Source of the DNA: Pseudothermotoga hypogea DSM 11164 = NBRC 106472
GTDB lineage: Bacteria; Thermotogota; Thermotogae; Thermotogales; DSM-5069
Direction: 5' to 3'
Length of the DNA stretch: 64,000 nt
Assembly (NCBI RefSeq): GCF_000816145.1
Contig: NZ_CP007141.1
Location: 558,001 to 622,000, forward strand
This document shows positions 31,435 to 40,049 of the stretch, piece by piece (within the stretch, counting starts at the first letter, position 1; each line of letters begins with the position of its first letter). Both the position numbers and the translations under genes were made by a program. The notes under the pieces were generated by a model. That model worked only from the letters and a program-made list of their open reading frames with translations. It did no database searches and was not told the DNA's origin.

Positions 31435-32432
31435 AGAAAAGTTTGCTACTTTATCTCTTGCTGACCTGCTCGCTGCTTGCACACAGGATCGAGTCGATCG
31501 GTGTGGGATACGGGTACACGAAGATGACGCTCAACGAAGGTATCGTGTGTTTGATCAGGCCGAAACCAGCCTCGGTCTTGGTTCTGACGGATTCCGGGCA
31601 ATTCCTTTCGGAGATATCTGTAGGTCTTTCGTACCCGGTCTGGGCGGTGCACCACGCAGGAAACGTCTTTGTGAGTGACTATCACAGAGCAAGCGTCGCA
31701 GTCTACACCATCTTCGGACGGCTGGTGAAACGCATCCAGGTGGGAAGTTATCCAACAGTTTTGAAGACCTTCGGTGGAAAACTCTACGTGCTCTGTTCCA
31801 AGAATCCGTCGATTTACAAGGTCGATCTTGAGAAACTCGAAGTCGAGAACACGTTCGTGTTCGATTCACCTACGCTCTACTTCGAACCAACTCACGATGG
31901 AATCGTCTACCTTCACTACTACGCGACGGATAAAACCCTCGAGTTCGTGGGCGCGCAAAGGAAGTCTTTGACGATCAAAGGCTTCAGAACGCCTCTCAAG
32001 TACGTCCAAAAGGGCGGGCGAGCTTACCTGCTCGGCTACATGGACGGTAAGCTCGCCTGTCTGGACTCTTCATGGACAATTCTCTGGCAACAAAACCTGG
32101 ATGACCTTGCAAGGGACATGCTCGTCACGGATGATCTTGTGGTGGTCGGCAGTTTGGTTGAACCAAGATTGACGCTCGTTGACTTTTTGGGTAGAATCGT
32201 GAAATACCTACCTCTGCCTAACACCGTTCACCGACTGGAACAAATCGGGAACTTCATAGTCGCATTGAACCACGTCCCTGGTGAAGTCTACCTCATCGAA
32301 CTTCAGACAGGAAAAATCGACGTTGTCCAGGTCGGTGAGTACGCTGTGGAAATGTGTAAAACAGCAGATGAGAGGCTCATCGTCCTGTGCTCGGACTCGG
32401 GACAACTCTTTTTGATCACGCCTTCACTTTGA
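31431..32432 (+). CDS. Secreted beta-propeller-like protein of unknown function
   Basis: No named family recognised. After a signal peptide (KKSLLLYLLLTCSLLA) the 333-residue protein consists of repeated ~40-residue units of short strands such as VWAVHHAGNVFVSDYHRASV, TVLKTFGGKLYVLCSKN and QIGNFIVALNHVPGEVYLIE. The pattern resembles NHL/WD-type propellers. It is translationally coupled to mraY, so a periplasmic role in wall assembly is possible. Its last 17 bases overlap the 3' end of acpP on the other strand. Confidence 0.65.
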   Translation: MKKSLLLYLLLTCSLLAHRIESIGVGYGYTKMTLNEGIVCLIRPKPASVLVLTDSGQFLSEISVGLSYPVWAVHHAGNVFVSDYHRASVAVYTIFGRLVKRIQVGSYPTVLKTFGGKLYVLCSKNPSIYKVDLEKLEVENTFVFDSPTLYFEPTHDGIVYLHYYATDKTLEFVGAQRKSLTIKGFRTPLKYVQKGGRAYLLGYMDGKLACLDSSWTILWQQNLDDLARDMLVTDDLVVVGSLVEPRLTLVDFLGRIVKYLPLPNTVHRLEQIGNFIVALNHVPGEVYLIELQTGKIDVVQVGEYAVEMCKTADERLIVLCSDSGQLFLITPSL

Positions 32433-32658
32433 CGATGTAATCGATGACGTCTTTCACCGTCGAGATCTTCTGGAGCTGATCGTCCGCTATTTTTACATCG
32501 AACTCCTCCTCCAACGCCATCACCAAATCAACCAAATCGAGCGAATCTGCCCCGAGATCGTCTATGAGCTTGCTGTTTTCCTCGATCTTATCCTGTTTGA
32601 CCCCGAGTTTGTCGGAGAGTATACTCGTAACCTTCTCGAAAACCTCTTTGCGATCCAT
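32416..32658 (-). CDS. acpP: Acyl carrier protein
   Basis: The 80-residue acidic helical protein has the phosphopantetheine Ser39 in LGADSLDLVDLVMALE. It carries acyl chains in fatty acid synthesis. It is monocistronic with its own strong promoter and converges on the propeller-like gene. Confidence 0.97.
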   Translation of the reverse strand: MDRKEVFEKVTSILSDKLGVKQDKIEENSKLIDDLGADSLDLVDLVMALEEEFDVKIADDQLQKISTVKDVIDYIVKVKA

Positions 32659-32693
32659 TTTTTCAACCTCCCTGTGCGCAGTGGTCTGCTGAC

Positions 32694-32722
32694 ATTATAG
32701 ACTGGAACCGAGTTTGCGTCAA
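32694..32722 (-). promoter_or_regulatory. acpP promoter
   Basis: On the minus strand TTGACG (32717-32722), 17 bases and a perfect TATAAT (32694-32699) precede acpP by about 36 bases; GGGAGGTTG is the ribosome site. Confidence 0.9.
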
Positions 32723-32829
32723 ACGCCTTATTTTCTTTCTTTGTGTTTTTCAGATCACATCGGTGTTCGATCGAATTCAGTCGTTTCTTGGGAGGTTTTA
32801 CGAAGGATGAGCGAGCAAAAGCGGGTGAT

Positions 32830-33624
32830 TCAACTTCCCAAAAGAGCTCTTTCAATCATCTGACGCAGTTTCATCGCATCTCTGACAGCGTTACCGCGAT
32901 AGCAGTTGTTGAAAAAAACGAAAGTATCGACGACTTGATGTGAGAGATTGAAAATATCACGGGCAAAGATCGACATCTCCTCATCGCTGTACTTGTAGTT
33001 GTATCGTTCCCCTTCTGGTGCATTGAACCAATCTTTGTTTCTTCCATGGAGCCTGAAGTAAGCAACGGCGCTTGTCACCTTCGGTACGTAAGGAAACAAA
33101 TCGCGAAGATTCGGTTCATCAACGATCACGAGGGTGAAGCCAAGCGTTTTGAGGAATCCATAGACCGACTCGTTGTTCCAAGAAGCGTGTCTGAATTCAA
33201 TCGCGACGGGTGCGTCTATCTTCTCTCGGAGCAACTGCAAGTACTGCCTGTTGCTCGGAGTGTCCTTGAAGGCATATGGGAACTGAGCGAGCAACATCTT
33301 GAGTCTTCCTTCCTCGAACATAGGCGTCAGGGCCTGAAGTGTCTTCTTCACATCTTCTTCGGGGAAGGTGTTGGACTTCCAGGCTTGGTGTGTCACAGAA
33401 GCTGGCAGTTTCACACTGAAGACGAAATCGCTTGGAGTTCTTCTCAGCATCGAGACGATCGTTCTGTACGTGGGTAAAGCGTAGTACGTGAAGTTGAGCT
33501 CAACAGCGTTGAACCTCCACACGCTCGCGTAGTATCTCAGCATGTTTGATCTGGATATACCTTCAGGATAAACTTCTCCTATCCAATCGCTGAACGAATA
33601 ACCGCTCGTGCCAACGTAGATCAA
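32830..33624 (-). CDS. DUF72 family protein
   Basis: The 264-residue TIM-barrel-like protein has IYVGTSGYSFSDWIGEVYP at the start, the FNAVELNFTYYALP motif, FVFSVKLPASVTH, VAIEFRHASWNNE and a C-terminal VDTFVFFNNCYRGNAV. All are DUF72 signatures. The function of the family is unknown. The start is TTG with GGGAGTGG upstream. It is divergent from the endonuclease IV gene, only 44 bases apart, so the two share a control region. Confidence 0.9.
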   Translation of the reverse strand: MIYVGTSGYSFSDWIGEVYPEGISRSNMLRYYASVWRFNAVELNFTYYALPTYRTIVSMLRRTPSDFVFSVKLPASVTHQAWKSNTFPEEDVKKTLQALTPMFEEGRLKMLLAQFPYAFKDTPSNRQYLQLLREKIDAPVAIEFRHASWNNESVYGFLKTLGFTLVIVDEPNLRDLFPYVPKVTSAVAYFRLHGRNKDWFNAPEGERYNYKYSDEEMSIFARDIFNLSHQVVDTFVFFNNCYRGNAVRDAMKLRQMIERALLGS

Positions 33625-33668
33625 TGTACCACTCCCAGGACTATGCTATCATTTTCACGGTGATCGAA

Positions 33669-34517
33669 ATGATAAAGATTGGTGCACACATGCCCATAAG
33701 CCATGGGTTTGAGAAAGTTCCAGAATTGACCGTGGAGATCGGTGGAAACTGCTTTCAGATCTTCCCACACAGCCCAAGAACGTGGAGCGCAAAGATGCCT
33801 ACCAAAAAAACGTGCGATCTCTTTCGCAGCATGATGGAGAAGTATCAGATCGATTACGAGGGGGCGTTTTGTCACACAGGTTATCTCATAAATCTGGCGA
33901 GTCCGAACGACGAGAACTGGAAAAAGTCCGTTCAGCTTCTCTTGCTCGAGGGCAGAATCTGCGAAGCTTTGGGAATAAAGTATCTGAACGTGCATCCGGG
34001 TAGTCACACCGGCGCAGGTGAAGAATTTGGTTTTAAGAGGATAATCACGGCGATCAACGAGTTTCTTAGCGGTACGAAGAACGTCGTGCTCCTTTTGGAG
34101 AACGTTTCCCCCAAAGGTGGAAACATTGGCTATAACTTTGATCAGATCAAGCGTATCATCGACTCTTCAATAGATCCTTCAAGGCTGGGCATCACTTATG
34201 ATACCTGCCATGGTTTTGATGCAGGATACGATATTACAACGAAAGATGCAGTTCGAAGGCTTTTGGACGAGATTGACTCCAAGATCGGTCTTGAAAAGCT
34301 TCGGATGATTCATCTGAACGATTCCAAAGCTCCTCTCGGCAGGCCCACCGACAGGCATGAAAACATAGGCAAAGGATTCATCGGTGAAAAGGGTTTCAAA
34401 GTGTTTCTGAGTTTTGAAGAAATCCGACGTGTAGCCTGGATACTGGAAACCCCGGGTGACGAAGTCGAGCATGCCCAGGACATAGCCAAGGTCAAAGAGA
34501 TACTCGGGTTGATGTGA
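33669..34517 (+). CDS. nfo: Endonuclease IV (AP endonuclease)
   Basis: The 282-residue TIM-barrel nuclease cuts DNA at abasic sites. Zinc-ligand motifs visible are NVHPGSHTG, LLENVSPKGGNIGYNFDQI, TYDTCHGFDAGYDI and HLNDSKAPLGRPTDRHENIG. The ATG at 33669 (GGTGAT upstream) gives MIKIGAHMPIS, the usual family start; the longer frame to 33624 overlaps the divergent gene. It adjoins the RqcH gene without a gap. Confidence 0.96.
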   Translation: MIKIGAHMPISHGFEKVPELTVEIGGNCFQIFPHSPRTWSAKMPTKKTCDLFRSMMEKYQIDYEGAFCHTGYLINLASPNDENWKKSVQLLLLEGRICEALGIKYLNVHPGSHTGAGEEFGFKRIITAINEFLSGTKNVVLLLENVSPKGGNIGYNFDQIKRIIDSSIDPSRLGITYDTCHGFDAGYDITTKDAVRRLLDEIDSKIGLEKLRMIHLNDSKAPLGRPTDRHENIGKGFIGEKGFKVFLSFEEIRRVAWILETPGDEVEHAQDIAKVKEILGLM

Positions 34518-36161
34518 ATGATCGACGCGTTCGTTCTCAAGAAGCTCGTAAGAGAGCTTTCTGAACTGACAGGTGAAGCCTTGAGACAGATCCATCAATG
34601 TGGAAAATTCTGTATCGAACTGATCTTTCATCGAGCCACGATTAGAATATGCGTTGAACCGGGTTTAGCCCACGTGTGTTTGACAAACAGAGAGGATCTG
34701 TCAGGACAGAACCCTTCGAACTTCGTCACGCTCACACGAGCACGTCTTCGCAACGCGAGACTCAAAGAAGTAGGCCAGTTGGACCTCGACAGAGTTCTGT
34801 ACTTCGTCTTCGACAAGGTCGATGAAACCGGAGAAAAACACGAATACAAACTCTACGTGGAACTTTTCGGCAGCAAATCCAACGTCGTGCTGGTCGAGAA
34901 GGAGTTGGTGTTGGACGATCTCAGAGCGTTCCTCGGTAAGAACGCTTCTTACGTTCACACAACGGACAAGATGAATCCATTCGAAGGGTCCGAGCTGAAG
35001 TTCGAAGGTAACGAAATGCTTTCCAGATTCATCGTTGAAAAGATCGCAGGCTTCTCCAAATTAACCGCACAGGAAGTTCTTTACCGTGCGAAGATTGAGG
35101 ACAGACCCCTTTCGGCTCTCGACGACAGAGAAAAAGTTTCTCTCAAACTGGCCTTGGTCTCAATCCTCGATGACTTCGAGAAACCCACCTGTTACGTCTA
35201 CGAAATTCAAGGACGACGTCATGTCTTTGCGTATCCTTTGAAGATGCTGGGTGAACCCACGGAACGTTACGATTCCGTCTCACATGCGGTGGACGAAGCC
35301 TACCATTGGAATTCAAGAAAGATCCAGACAGACAAGCTCCGCCAACAACTTTTGTCGATCGTTGGAGAGCGCCTTAAGAAACAGGAAAGATTGCTTCAGA
35401 CACTCACCGAAGATCTGAAACGTTGCGAAAAGGCAGAAGAGTACAAACGTTATGGGGAACTTCTGAAGTACGCCGACGTGCAAGATTCAGCTCAGGGTGT
35501 CGTCGAATGTTTCGATTGGGAAACGAACCAGAAAGTACTCGTACCACTCGTTTTGGGGAAAGACGCCAAACGGAGTGCACAGTACTACTTTGAACAGTAC
35601 AAGAAACTGAAAGAAAAAGCCCAAATACTGAAGGTCAGGATAGAACAACTTCAAGAACAGAACAGTTACCTTGAACAAACGCTCTACAACATCGAATCTG
35701 CTGAGACATTGGAAGATCTCGAAGAGATAAAAGAAGAACTTGCCGAATTTGGACTCATACAGAAGGGTGCACCAAAGGAGAGAAAATTCGAAGAGGCCAA
35801 CTTCAGAAAATTCATCTACAATGGTTTCACGATCCTCGTCGGCAAGAACAACAAGCAGAACGAAGCGCTCGTCAGGAAGGCCAGTGATTCCGACGTGTGG
35901 CTTCACGTTCAGCAATCGCCCGGAGCACACGTGGTGATACGAACTGATGGAAGAACAGTTCCAAAAGACGTTTTGCTCTACGCCGCTTCAATTGCGGCAC
36001 ACTTTTCCAAGGCACGCTACTCGTCCAACGTGCCAGTCGATTACACACTCGTCAAGAACGTGCACAAACCCAAGGGTTCTCCTCCAGGGATGGTACTCTA
36101 CACGAACTATGAAACTGTCTTTGTGAACCCCCTCGATCCCGAGCCAGCGAAGAAAATTTAA
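34518..36161 (+). CDS. rqcH: RqcH/NFACT family ribosome quality-control protein
   Basis: The 547-residue protein has the NFACT-N domain (with the DR pair in QLDLDRVLYF, matching the tRNA-contacting Asp-Arg of Bacillus RqcH). A helix-hairpin-helix part, a long coiled coil (about residues 270-410) and NFACT-R follow (DVWLHVQQSPGAHVVIR, VPVDYTLVKNVHKPKG). RqcH binds stalled 50S subunits and recruits tRNA-Ala to add C-terminal alanine tails. Older annotations call it fibronectin-binding protein. It starts one base after the nfo stop. The domain set is complete, so the pathway is probably active. Confidence 0.9.
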   Translation: MIDAFVLKKLVRELSELTGEALRQIHQCGKFCIELIFHRATIRICVEPGLAHVCLTNREDLSGQNPSNFVTLTRARLRNARLKEVGQLDLDRVLYFVFDKVDETGEKHEYKLYVELFGSKSNVVLVEKELVLDDLRAFLGKNASYVHTTDKMNPFEGSELKFEGNEMLSRFIVEKIAGFSKLTAQEVLYRAKIEDRPLSALDDREKVSLKLALVSILDDFEKPTCYVYEIQGRRHVFAYPLKMLGEPTERYDSVSHAVDEAYHWNSRKIQTDKLRQQLLSIVGERLKKQERLLQTLTEDLKRCEKAEEYKRYGELLKYADVQDSAQGVVECFDWETNQKVLVPLVLGKDAKRSAQYYFEQYKKLKEKAQILKVRIEQLQEQNSYLEQTLYNIESAETLEDLEEIKEELAEFGLIQKGAPKERKFEEANFRKFIYNGFTILVGKNNKQNEALVRKASDSDVWLHVQQSPGAHVVIRTDGRTVPKDVLLYAASIAAHFSKARYSSNVPVDYTLVKNVHKPKGSPPGMVLYTNYETVFVNPLDPEPAKKI

Positions 36162-36169
36162 ACCACTAC

Positions 36170-36197
36170 TTGACAAAATTGATAGTCATGGTAATAT
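36170..36197 (+). promoter_or_regulatory. Promoter of the ABC-2 transporter pair
   Basis: TTGACA (36170-36175) and TAATAT (36192-36197) are 16 bases apart, 31 bases before the permease ATG. It starts just after the rqcH stop. Confidence 0.75.
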
Positions 36198-36227
36198 ATT
36201 TTCAGAATTGAAAGAGGGGGTTCAAAA

Positions 36228-36998
36228 ATGTGGAGAGCATTTCTCGCAAATCTTGAAAAAACGTTTATCGAAATCAGACGCTATTACTTCAACTCCATCT
36301 CTGGCATCGCCACACTCTTGATTTTCTTTTATTTACTCTTCTTCGGCGTGAAAGCGGTCGGTGGTCCGAGCATAAATTTGTCCTCCACATTGGATGGCAT
36401 CATAGTGGGGTATTTCATGTGGATCGTGTTCATCTTCTCGTTCCAAGGTGTCGCATGGGGTATCATAGAGGAAGCCCAGCGTGGAACACTGGAACAGGTT
36501 TTCGCATCCCCGATCGCGTTCGAATATCAGATGTTGTTCAGGATGGTGTCCGAGTTTCTCTTCAACAACGTTCTTCTCGCAATTCCTCTCATGTACTTTG
36601 CCGCCTTCACCACCGGAAGGAAGATAGGTTTCGATCTTGCCACGCTGCTCTATTTGATGATCGGTGGAACCATCTCCGCGCTGGGTATCGGTATGATACT
36701 CGGTGGAATTGCGTTGATCTTCAAGAGAGTTTCCTCGTTCATTCAGATCGTGACCTTTGGTTCGCTCTCCTTCACGATGTTCGAAACGCAATCCCTCTGG
36801 CACAGACTCCTTCCCATGTCGCAAGCGAGTTCGATGATGAGAGCACTTGCGATCAACAATACGAAGTTCTATCAATTTCAGTTCTCCGATCACGTGGTCC
36901 TCTGGTTGGTCGCAATCGGTTATCTCTCGATAGGCTTCATCGTTTTCCGCGCTTTCGAACGACGCGCGATGATCGTTGGAAGTCTTTCGCAATACTGA
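36228..36998 (+). CDS. ABC-2 type transporter permease
   Basis: The 256-residue membrane protein has six predicted membrane segments and an EEAQRGTLEQVFASPI stretch typical of the coupling helix of ABC-2 exporters. It forms a transporter with the ATPase encoded next. The substrate is not recognisable; drug, lipid or polysaccharide export are the usual options. Confidence 0.85.
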   Translation: MWRAFLANLEKTFIEIRRYYFNSISGIATLLIFFYLLFFGVKAVGGPSINLSSTLDGIIVGYFMWIVFIFSFQGVAWGIIEEAQRGTLEQVFASPIAFEYQMLFRMVSEFLFNNVLLAIPLMYFAAFTTGRKIGFDLATLLYLMIGGTISALGIGMILGGIALIFKRVSSFIQIVTFGSLSFTMFETQSLWHRLLPMSQASSMMRALAINNTKFYQFQFSDHVVLWLVAIGYLSIGFIVFRAFERRAMIVGSLSQY

Positions 36999-37008
36999 GG
37001 TGATGAGG

Positions 37009-37935
37009 ATGATCGAAGTGATGGATCTTGTAAAACTCTATCCGAAGAGAAACTCCAAAGAAAAGATCGTAGCTGTGGACCACGCGAGTTTCAACGTAAA
37101 GAACGGTGAGATCTTCGCCCTACTCGGTCCAAACGGTGCGGGGAAAACTACCACGATCAAGAGCATCTGCGGCCTAATCATTCCAGATTCCGGTGAGGTA
37201 AGAATTAAGGGATTCAGCGTACTGAAAGAAAGATCCAAAGCCTTGTCACAGATCAGCGCAGTTTTGGAAGGCAACAGAAACCTTTATTGGCGCATGAGTG
37301 TGCTTGAAAATATGAGATACTTTGCAGGTATACGCGGTAAGAAACTGAACAAATCACACGCACTCGAGATCCTTGAAAGTCTTGGGCTCAAGGATAAGGC
37401 GAACCAACTTGTACACTCGCTTTCGCGCGGGATGCAACAAAAAGCGGCCATCGCTGTCTGCTTGGCCTGTGATACGGACGTTCTGCTCCTGGACGAACCC
37501 ACGCTCGGACTCGACGTACATTCTGCGGTGGAGTTCAGGTCCATACTGAAATCCTTGAAGGAAAAGGGTAAGACCATTCTGCTTTCGACCCACGACATGA
37601 ACCTGGTCGAAGCCGTCGCAGATAGGATAGCCATAATGAACAAAGGGCGCATCGTCGTGTGCGAGAAAAAGCAGAGACTCATAGACGTCTTCACTGCCCG
37701 TGCCTACAAGCTGAGGCTCGTCTGCGACGAAGAATCCAAGAAAAGACTCAAAGAGCTTGGCTTCAATGGCTGGAACGAGGACGGAAATCTTGTTGAACTG
37801 CAAGTCAATCTCACCTCCTCGCAGAAACTCTACGAACTGATAGATACCCTCAGATCGAACAACATCGAGATAGAAAGCATCGAAAAGGAAATGGTGAATT
37901 TCGAAAAGATCTTCATCAGCTACACGCGCGAATGA
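37009..37935 (+). CDS. ABC-2 type transporter ATP-binding protein
   Basis: The 308-residue ATPase has Walker A GPNGAGKTTTIKS, the Q-loop SAVLEGNRNLYW, the signature LSRGMQQKAAIAV, Walker B VLLLDEPTLGLD and the switch His in LSTHDMN. A C-terminal ~80-residue extension resembles the regulatory tail of ABC-2 exporters. The ATG at 37009 has GAGGTG six bases upstream; earlier in-frame starts lie inside the permease gene. Confidence 0.9.
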   Translation: MIEVMDLVKLYPKRNSKEKIVAVDHASFNVKNGEIFALLGPNGAGKTTTIKSICGLIIPDSGEVRIKGFSVLKERSKALSQISAVLEGNRNLYWRMSVLENMRYFAGIRGKKLNKSHALEILESLGLKDKANQLVHSLSRGMQQKAAIAVCLACDTDVLLLDEPTLGLDVHSAVEFRSILKSLKEKGKTILLSTHDMNLVEAVADRIAIMNKGRIVVCEKKQRLIDVFTARAYKLRLVCDEESKKRLKELGFNGWNEDGNLVELQVNLTSSQKLYELIDTLRSNNIEIESIEKEMVNFEKIFISYTRE

Positions 37936-37950
37936 TGCCTGCCAGCGTCA

Positions 37951-37959
37951 TGGTATAAT
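37951..37959 (+). promoter_or_regulatory. Extended -10 promoter of the frr operon
   Basis: TGGTATAAT is an extended -10 box (TG-N-TATAAT) 38 bases before the frr ATG; no good -35 box is seen upstream, as is common for this class. Confidence 0.6.
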
Positions 37960-37997
37960 CCTCGAGGGTAAGCGATTCAGTGCGAGGAGGGGAACGT

Positions 37998-38552
37998 ATG
38001 CGTCATCCCATCGTGAAGAGTGCCGAGGATCGCATGAACAAATCCATCGAGAAGATCTCCGAAGAACTCAGAAAGATAAGGACTGGTCGTGCGAGTCCGG
38101 CAATTCTCGAAGAGATCAAAGTCGACTACTACGGTGCTCCCACCCCCATAAACCAGCTCGCGACGATCAAGGTCGAAGAAAGGTCCCTCATCATACAACC
38201 CTGGGACAAATCCGTACTCTCTTCCATCGAAAAGGCCATTTTCGCCTCTGACATAGGTCTGACACCCATGAATGACGGCAACGTTATAAGACTCGTCTTC
38301 CCAACTCCAACCACGGAACAGAGGCAGAAGTGGGTCAAAAAAGCGAAGGAGATCGCAGAGCAGGGAAAGATAGCGATCAGAAACATAAGAAGGGACGTCC
38401 TGAAAGAGCTCAAACAGTTGGAAGACGATGGAAAGATCTCTGAAGACGACGCAAAGAGACTCGAGAAAGAGATACAGGATCTTACAGACAAGAAGATCGA
38501 AGAAATAGATAAGCTGTTCGAGAAAAAAGAAAAGGAGATCATGGAAGTTTGA
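37998..38552 (+). CDS. frr: Ribosome recycling factor
   Basis: The 184-residue factor splits the post-termination ribosome with EF-G. The family blocks [20 protein letters not shown] and [18 protein letters not shown] are complete. The ATG at 37998 follows GGAGGGG. It overlaps uppS by four bases (TTGA). Confidence 0.97.
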   Translation: MRHPIVKSAEDRMNKSIEKISEELRKIRTGRASPAILEEIKVDYYGAPTPINQLATIKVEERSLIIQPWDKSVLSSIEKAIFASDIGLTPMNDGNVIRLVFPTPTTEQRQKWVKKAKEIAEQGKIAIRNIRRDVLKELKQLEDDGKISEDDAKRLEKEIQDLTDKKIEEIDKLFEKKEKEIMEV

Positions 38553-39226
38553 GACCTACCCATGTAGCGATCATAATGGACGGTAATGGCAGGTGGGCCC
38601 AGCGGAGAGGCCTGCCAAGAATCGAGGGACATCGGAGAGGTGCCCTGAAAGCTGAAAAGGTCGTCGAGTGGGCAGCAGAACTATCGATCAAGTATGTCAC
38701 GTTCTACGCTTTCTCGACCGAGAACTGGAAACGACCGAGGGAGGAAGTCGAATATCTCTTTTCGTTACTCTTGAAGTTGCTCAGACAAAAGCTTAAGAAG
38801 ATGCTCGAAAAAGGAGTAAGAATCAGGTTCATCGGTGCGATCGAAGACCTTCCGAAGGAAGTTGTAGAATTCTGTCGAGAATGTGAAGAGAAAACCAGGC
38901 ACAATGATAGGATTCACGCGATATTGGCTCTGAACTACGGTGGCAGACGCGAAATCGTGGATGCTTTTAACAAAGCCATAGAAAACGGTATAACCCGTTT
39001 GGACGAAGCACAGCTTAGAAACTGGCTCTATCTTCCAGACGTTCCGGACCCGGACCTTGTGATAAGGACTTCGGGTGAACTGAGAATAAGCAACTTTTTG
39101 CTCTGGCAGATTGCTTACAGCGAGCTGTACTTCACAAAGGTGTTGTGGCCCGATTTCACCAAGCAAGATTTTCTCAGAGCGATAGAGGATTACGAGAGGC
39201 GTCAGAGGAGGTTCGGGGGGCTGTGA
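38549..39226 (+). CDS. uppS: Undecaprenyl diphosphate synthase
   Basis: The 225-residue cis-prenyltransferase makes the C55 carrier lipid used by MraY and others. The catalytic Asp11 is in [15 protein letters not shown], with [17 protein letters not shown] and the C-terminal [15 protein letters not shown]. It starts with TTG inside the frr stop, with AAGGAG upstream. Confidence 0.96.
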   Translation: MRPTHVAIIMDGNGRWAQRRGLPRIEGHRRGALKAEKVVEWAAELSIKYVTFYAFSTENWKRPREEVEYLFSLLLKLLRQKLKKMLEKGVRIRFIGAIEDLPKEVVEFCRECEEKTRHNDRIHAILALNYGGRREIVDAFNKAIENGITRLDEAQLRNWLYLPDVPDPDLVIRTSGELRISNFLLWQIAYSELYFTKVLWPDFTKQDFLRAIEDYERRQRRFGGL

Positions 39227-40038
39227 CTGTCGAGACGAAGACGAGGCTGGTAACGGCTTTGATTGTGGCACCTTTTGTGGTGCTGTGCTTCGTCAACTAT
39301 AAGAGTCTCATAGGTTTGGTGGCGGCTGTGGTCCTGCTGGCATCTTACGAGCTCTTAAACCTGGCGAGCCAGGAGAACGATAAGGATTTCGTCAAGTACG
39401 CCGTTGCGATATGCGTTGGATTCGTGGTCGTGTACGGTATTATGGGAGCCCAGAACGGTTTACTGCTGTTGAGTCTGGCTTTTGTCCTAACGAACGTGCT
39501 CGCTGTATTGACTCAGAAGAACATCGAGGCTGTCTGGCCCATTGTTGTCGCGACGGGTATCTCACTCGTTTATGTGGCCGGATGTCTCTCCTTTTTCTTC
39601 CCGATCTATCTTCAGTTCGGCGCAGCGAACGCCTTGCTCAATCTGACGGCGGTGTGGTTGTACGACACCGGCGCATACTTTGTGGGTATGAAATGGGGGA
39701 GAACCAAGATCTCGAAAAAGTTCAGCCCCAACAAGAGTTTGGAAGGTATGATCGGTGGCTTTCTCACTGCGCTGGCTTTTTCTTTCCTTTACAAAATCGT
39801 GTTCGGTTTCATCTTCAAGGCGAAGGTCATGCCATTCACTTCCCTGGTGATCTTCTCAGCGGTCATAACCATCCTCGACACGTTCGGTGATCTCTTCGAA
39901 TCGGCGCTGAAAAGATACTTCAAGGTCAAGGATTCAGGCAGTGTTTTACCGGGCCATGGTGGTATGCTGGACAGGATAGACGGATTACTGTTCGTGACAC
40001 CCGTTACTTACTTTCTTTTGTCAATCGGCGTTCTGTGA
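39223..40038 (+). CDS. cdsA: Phosphatidate cytidylyltransferase
   Basis: The 271-residue integral membrane enzyme makes CDP-diacylglycerol. Its signature SGSVLPGHGGMLDRIDGLLF is intact, with about eight membrane segments. The start is GTG at 39223, overlapping the uppS stop (GTGA) behind GGAGG; the longer frame adds an unrelated N-terminus from within uppS. The uppS-cdsA order is widely conserved. Confidence 0.94.
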   Translation: MTVETKTRLVTALIVAPFVVLCFVNYKSLIGLVAAVVLLASYELLNLASQENDKDFVKYAVAICVGFVVVYGIMGAQNGLLLLSLAFVLTNVLAVLTQKNIEAVWPIVVATGISLVYVAGCLSFFFPIYLQFGAANALLNLTAVWLYDTGAYFVGMKWGRTKISKKFSPNKSLEGMIGGFLTALAFSFLYKIVFGFIFKAKVMPFTSLVIFSAVITILDTFGDLFESALKRYFKVKDSGSVLPGHGGMLDRIDGLLFVTPVTYFLLSIGVL

Positions 40039-40049
40039 GGTGAGAAGAT

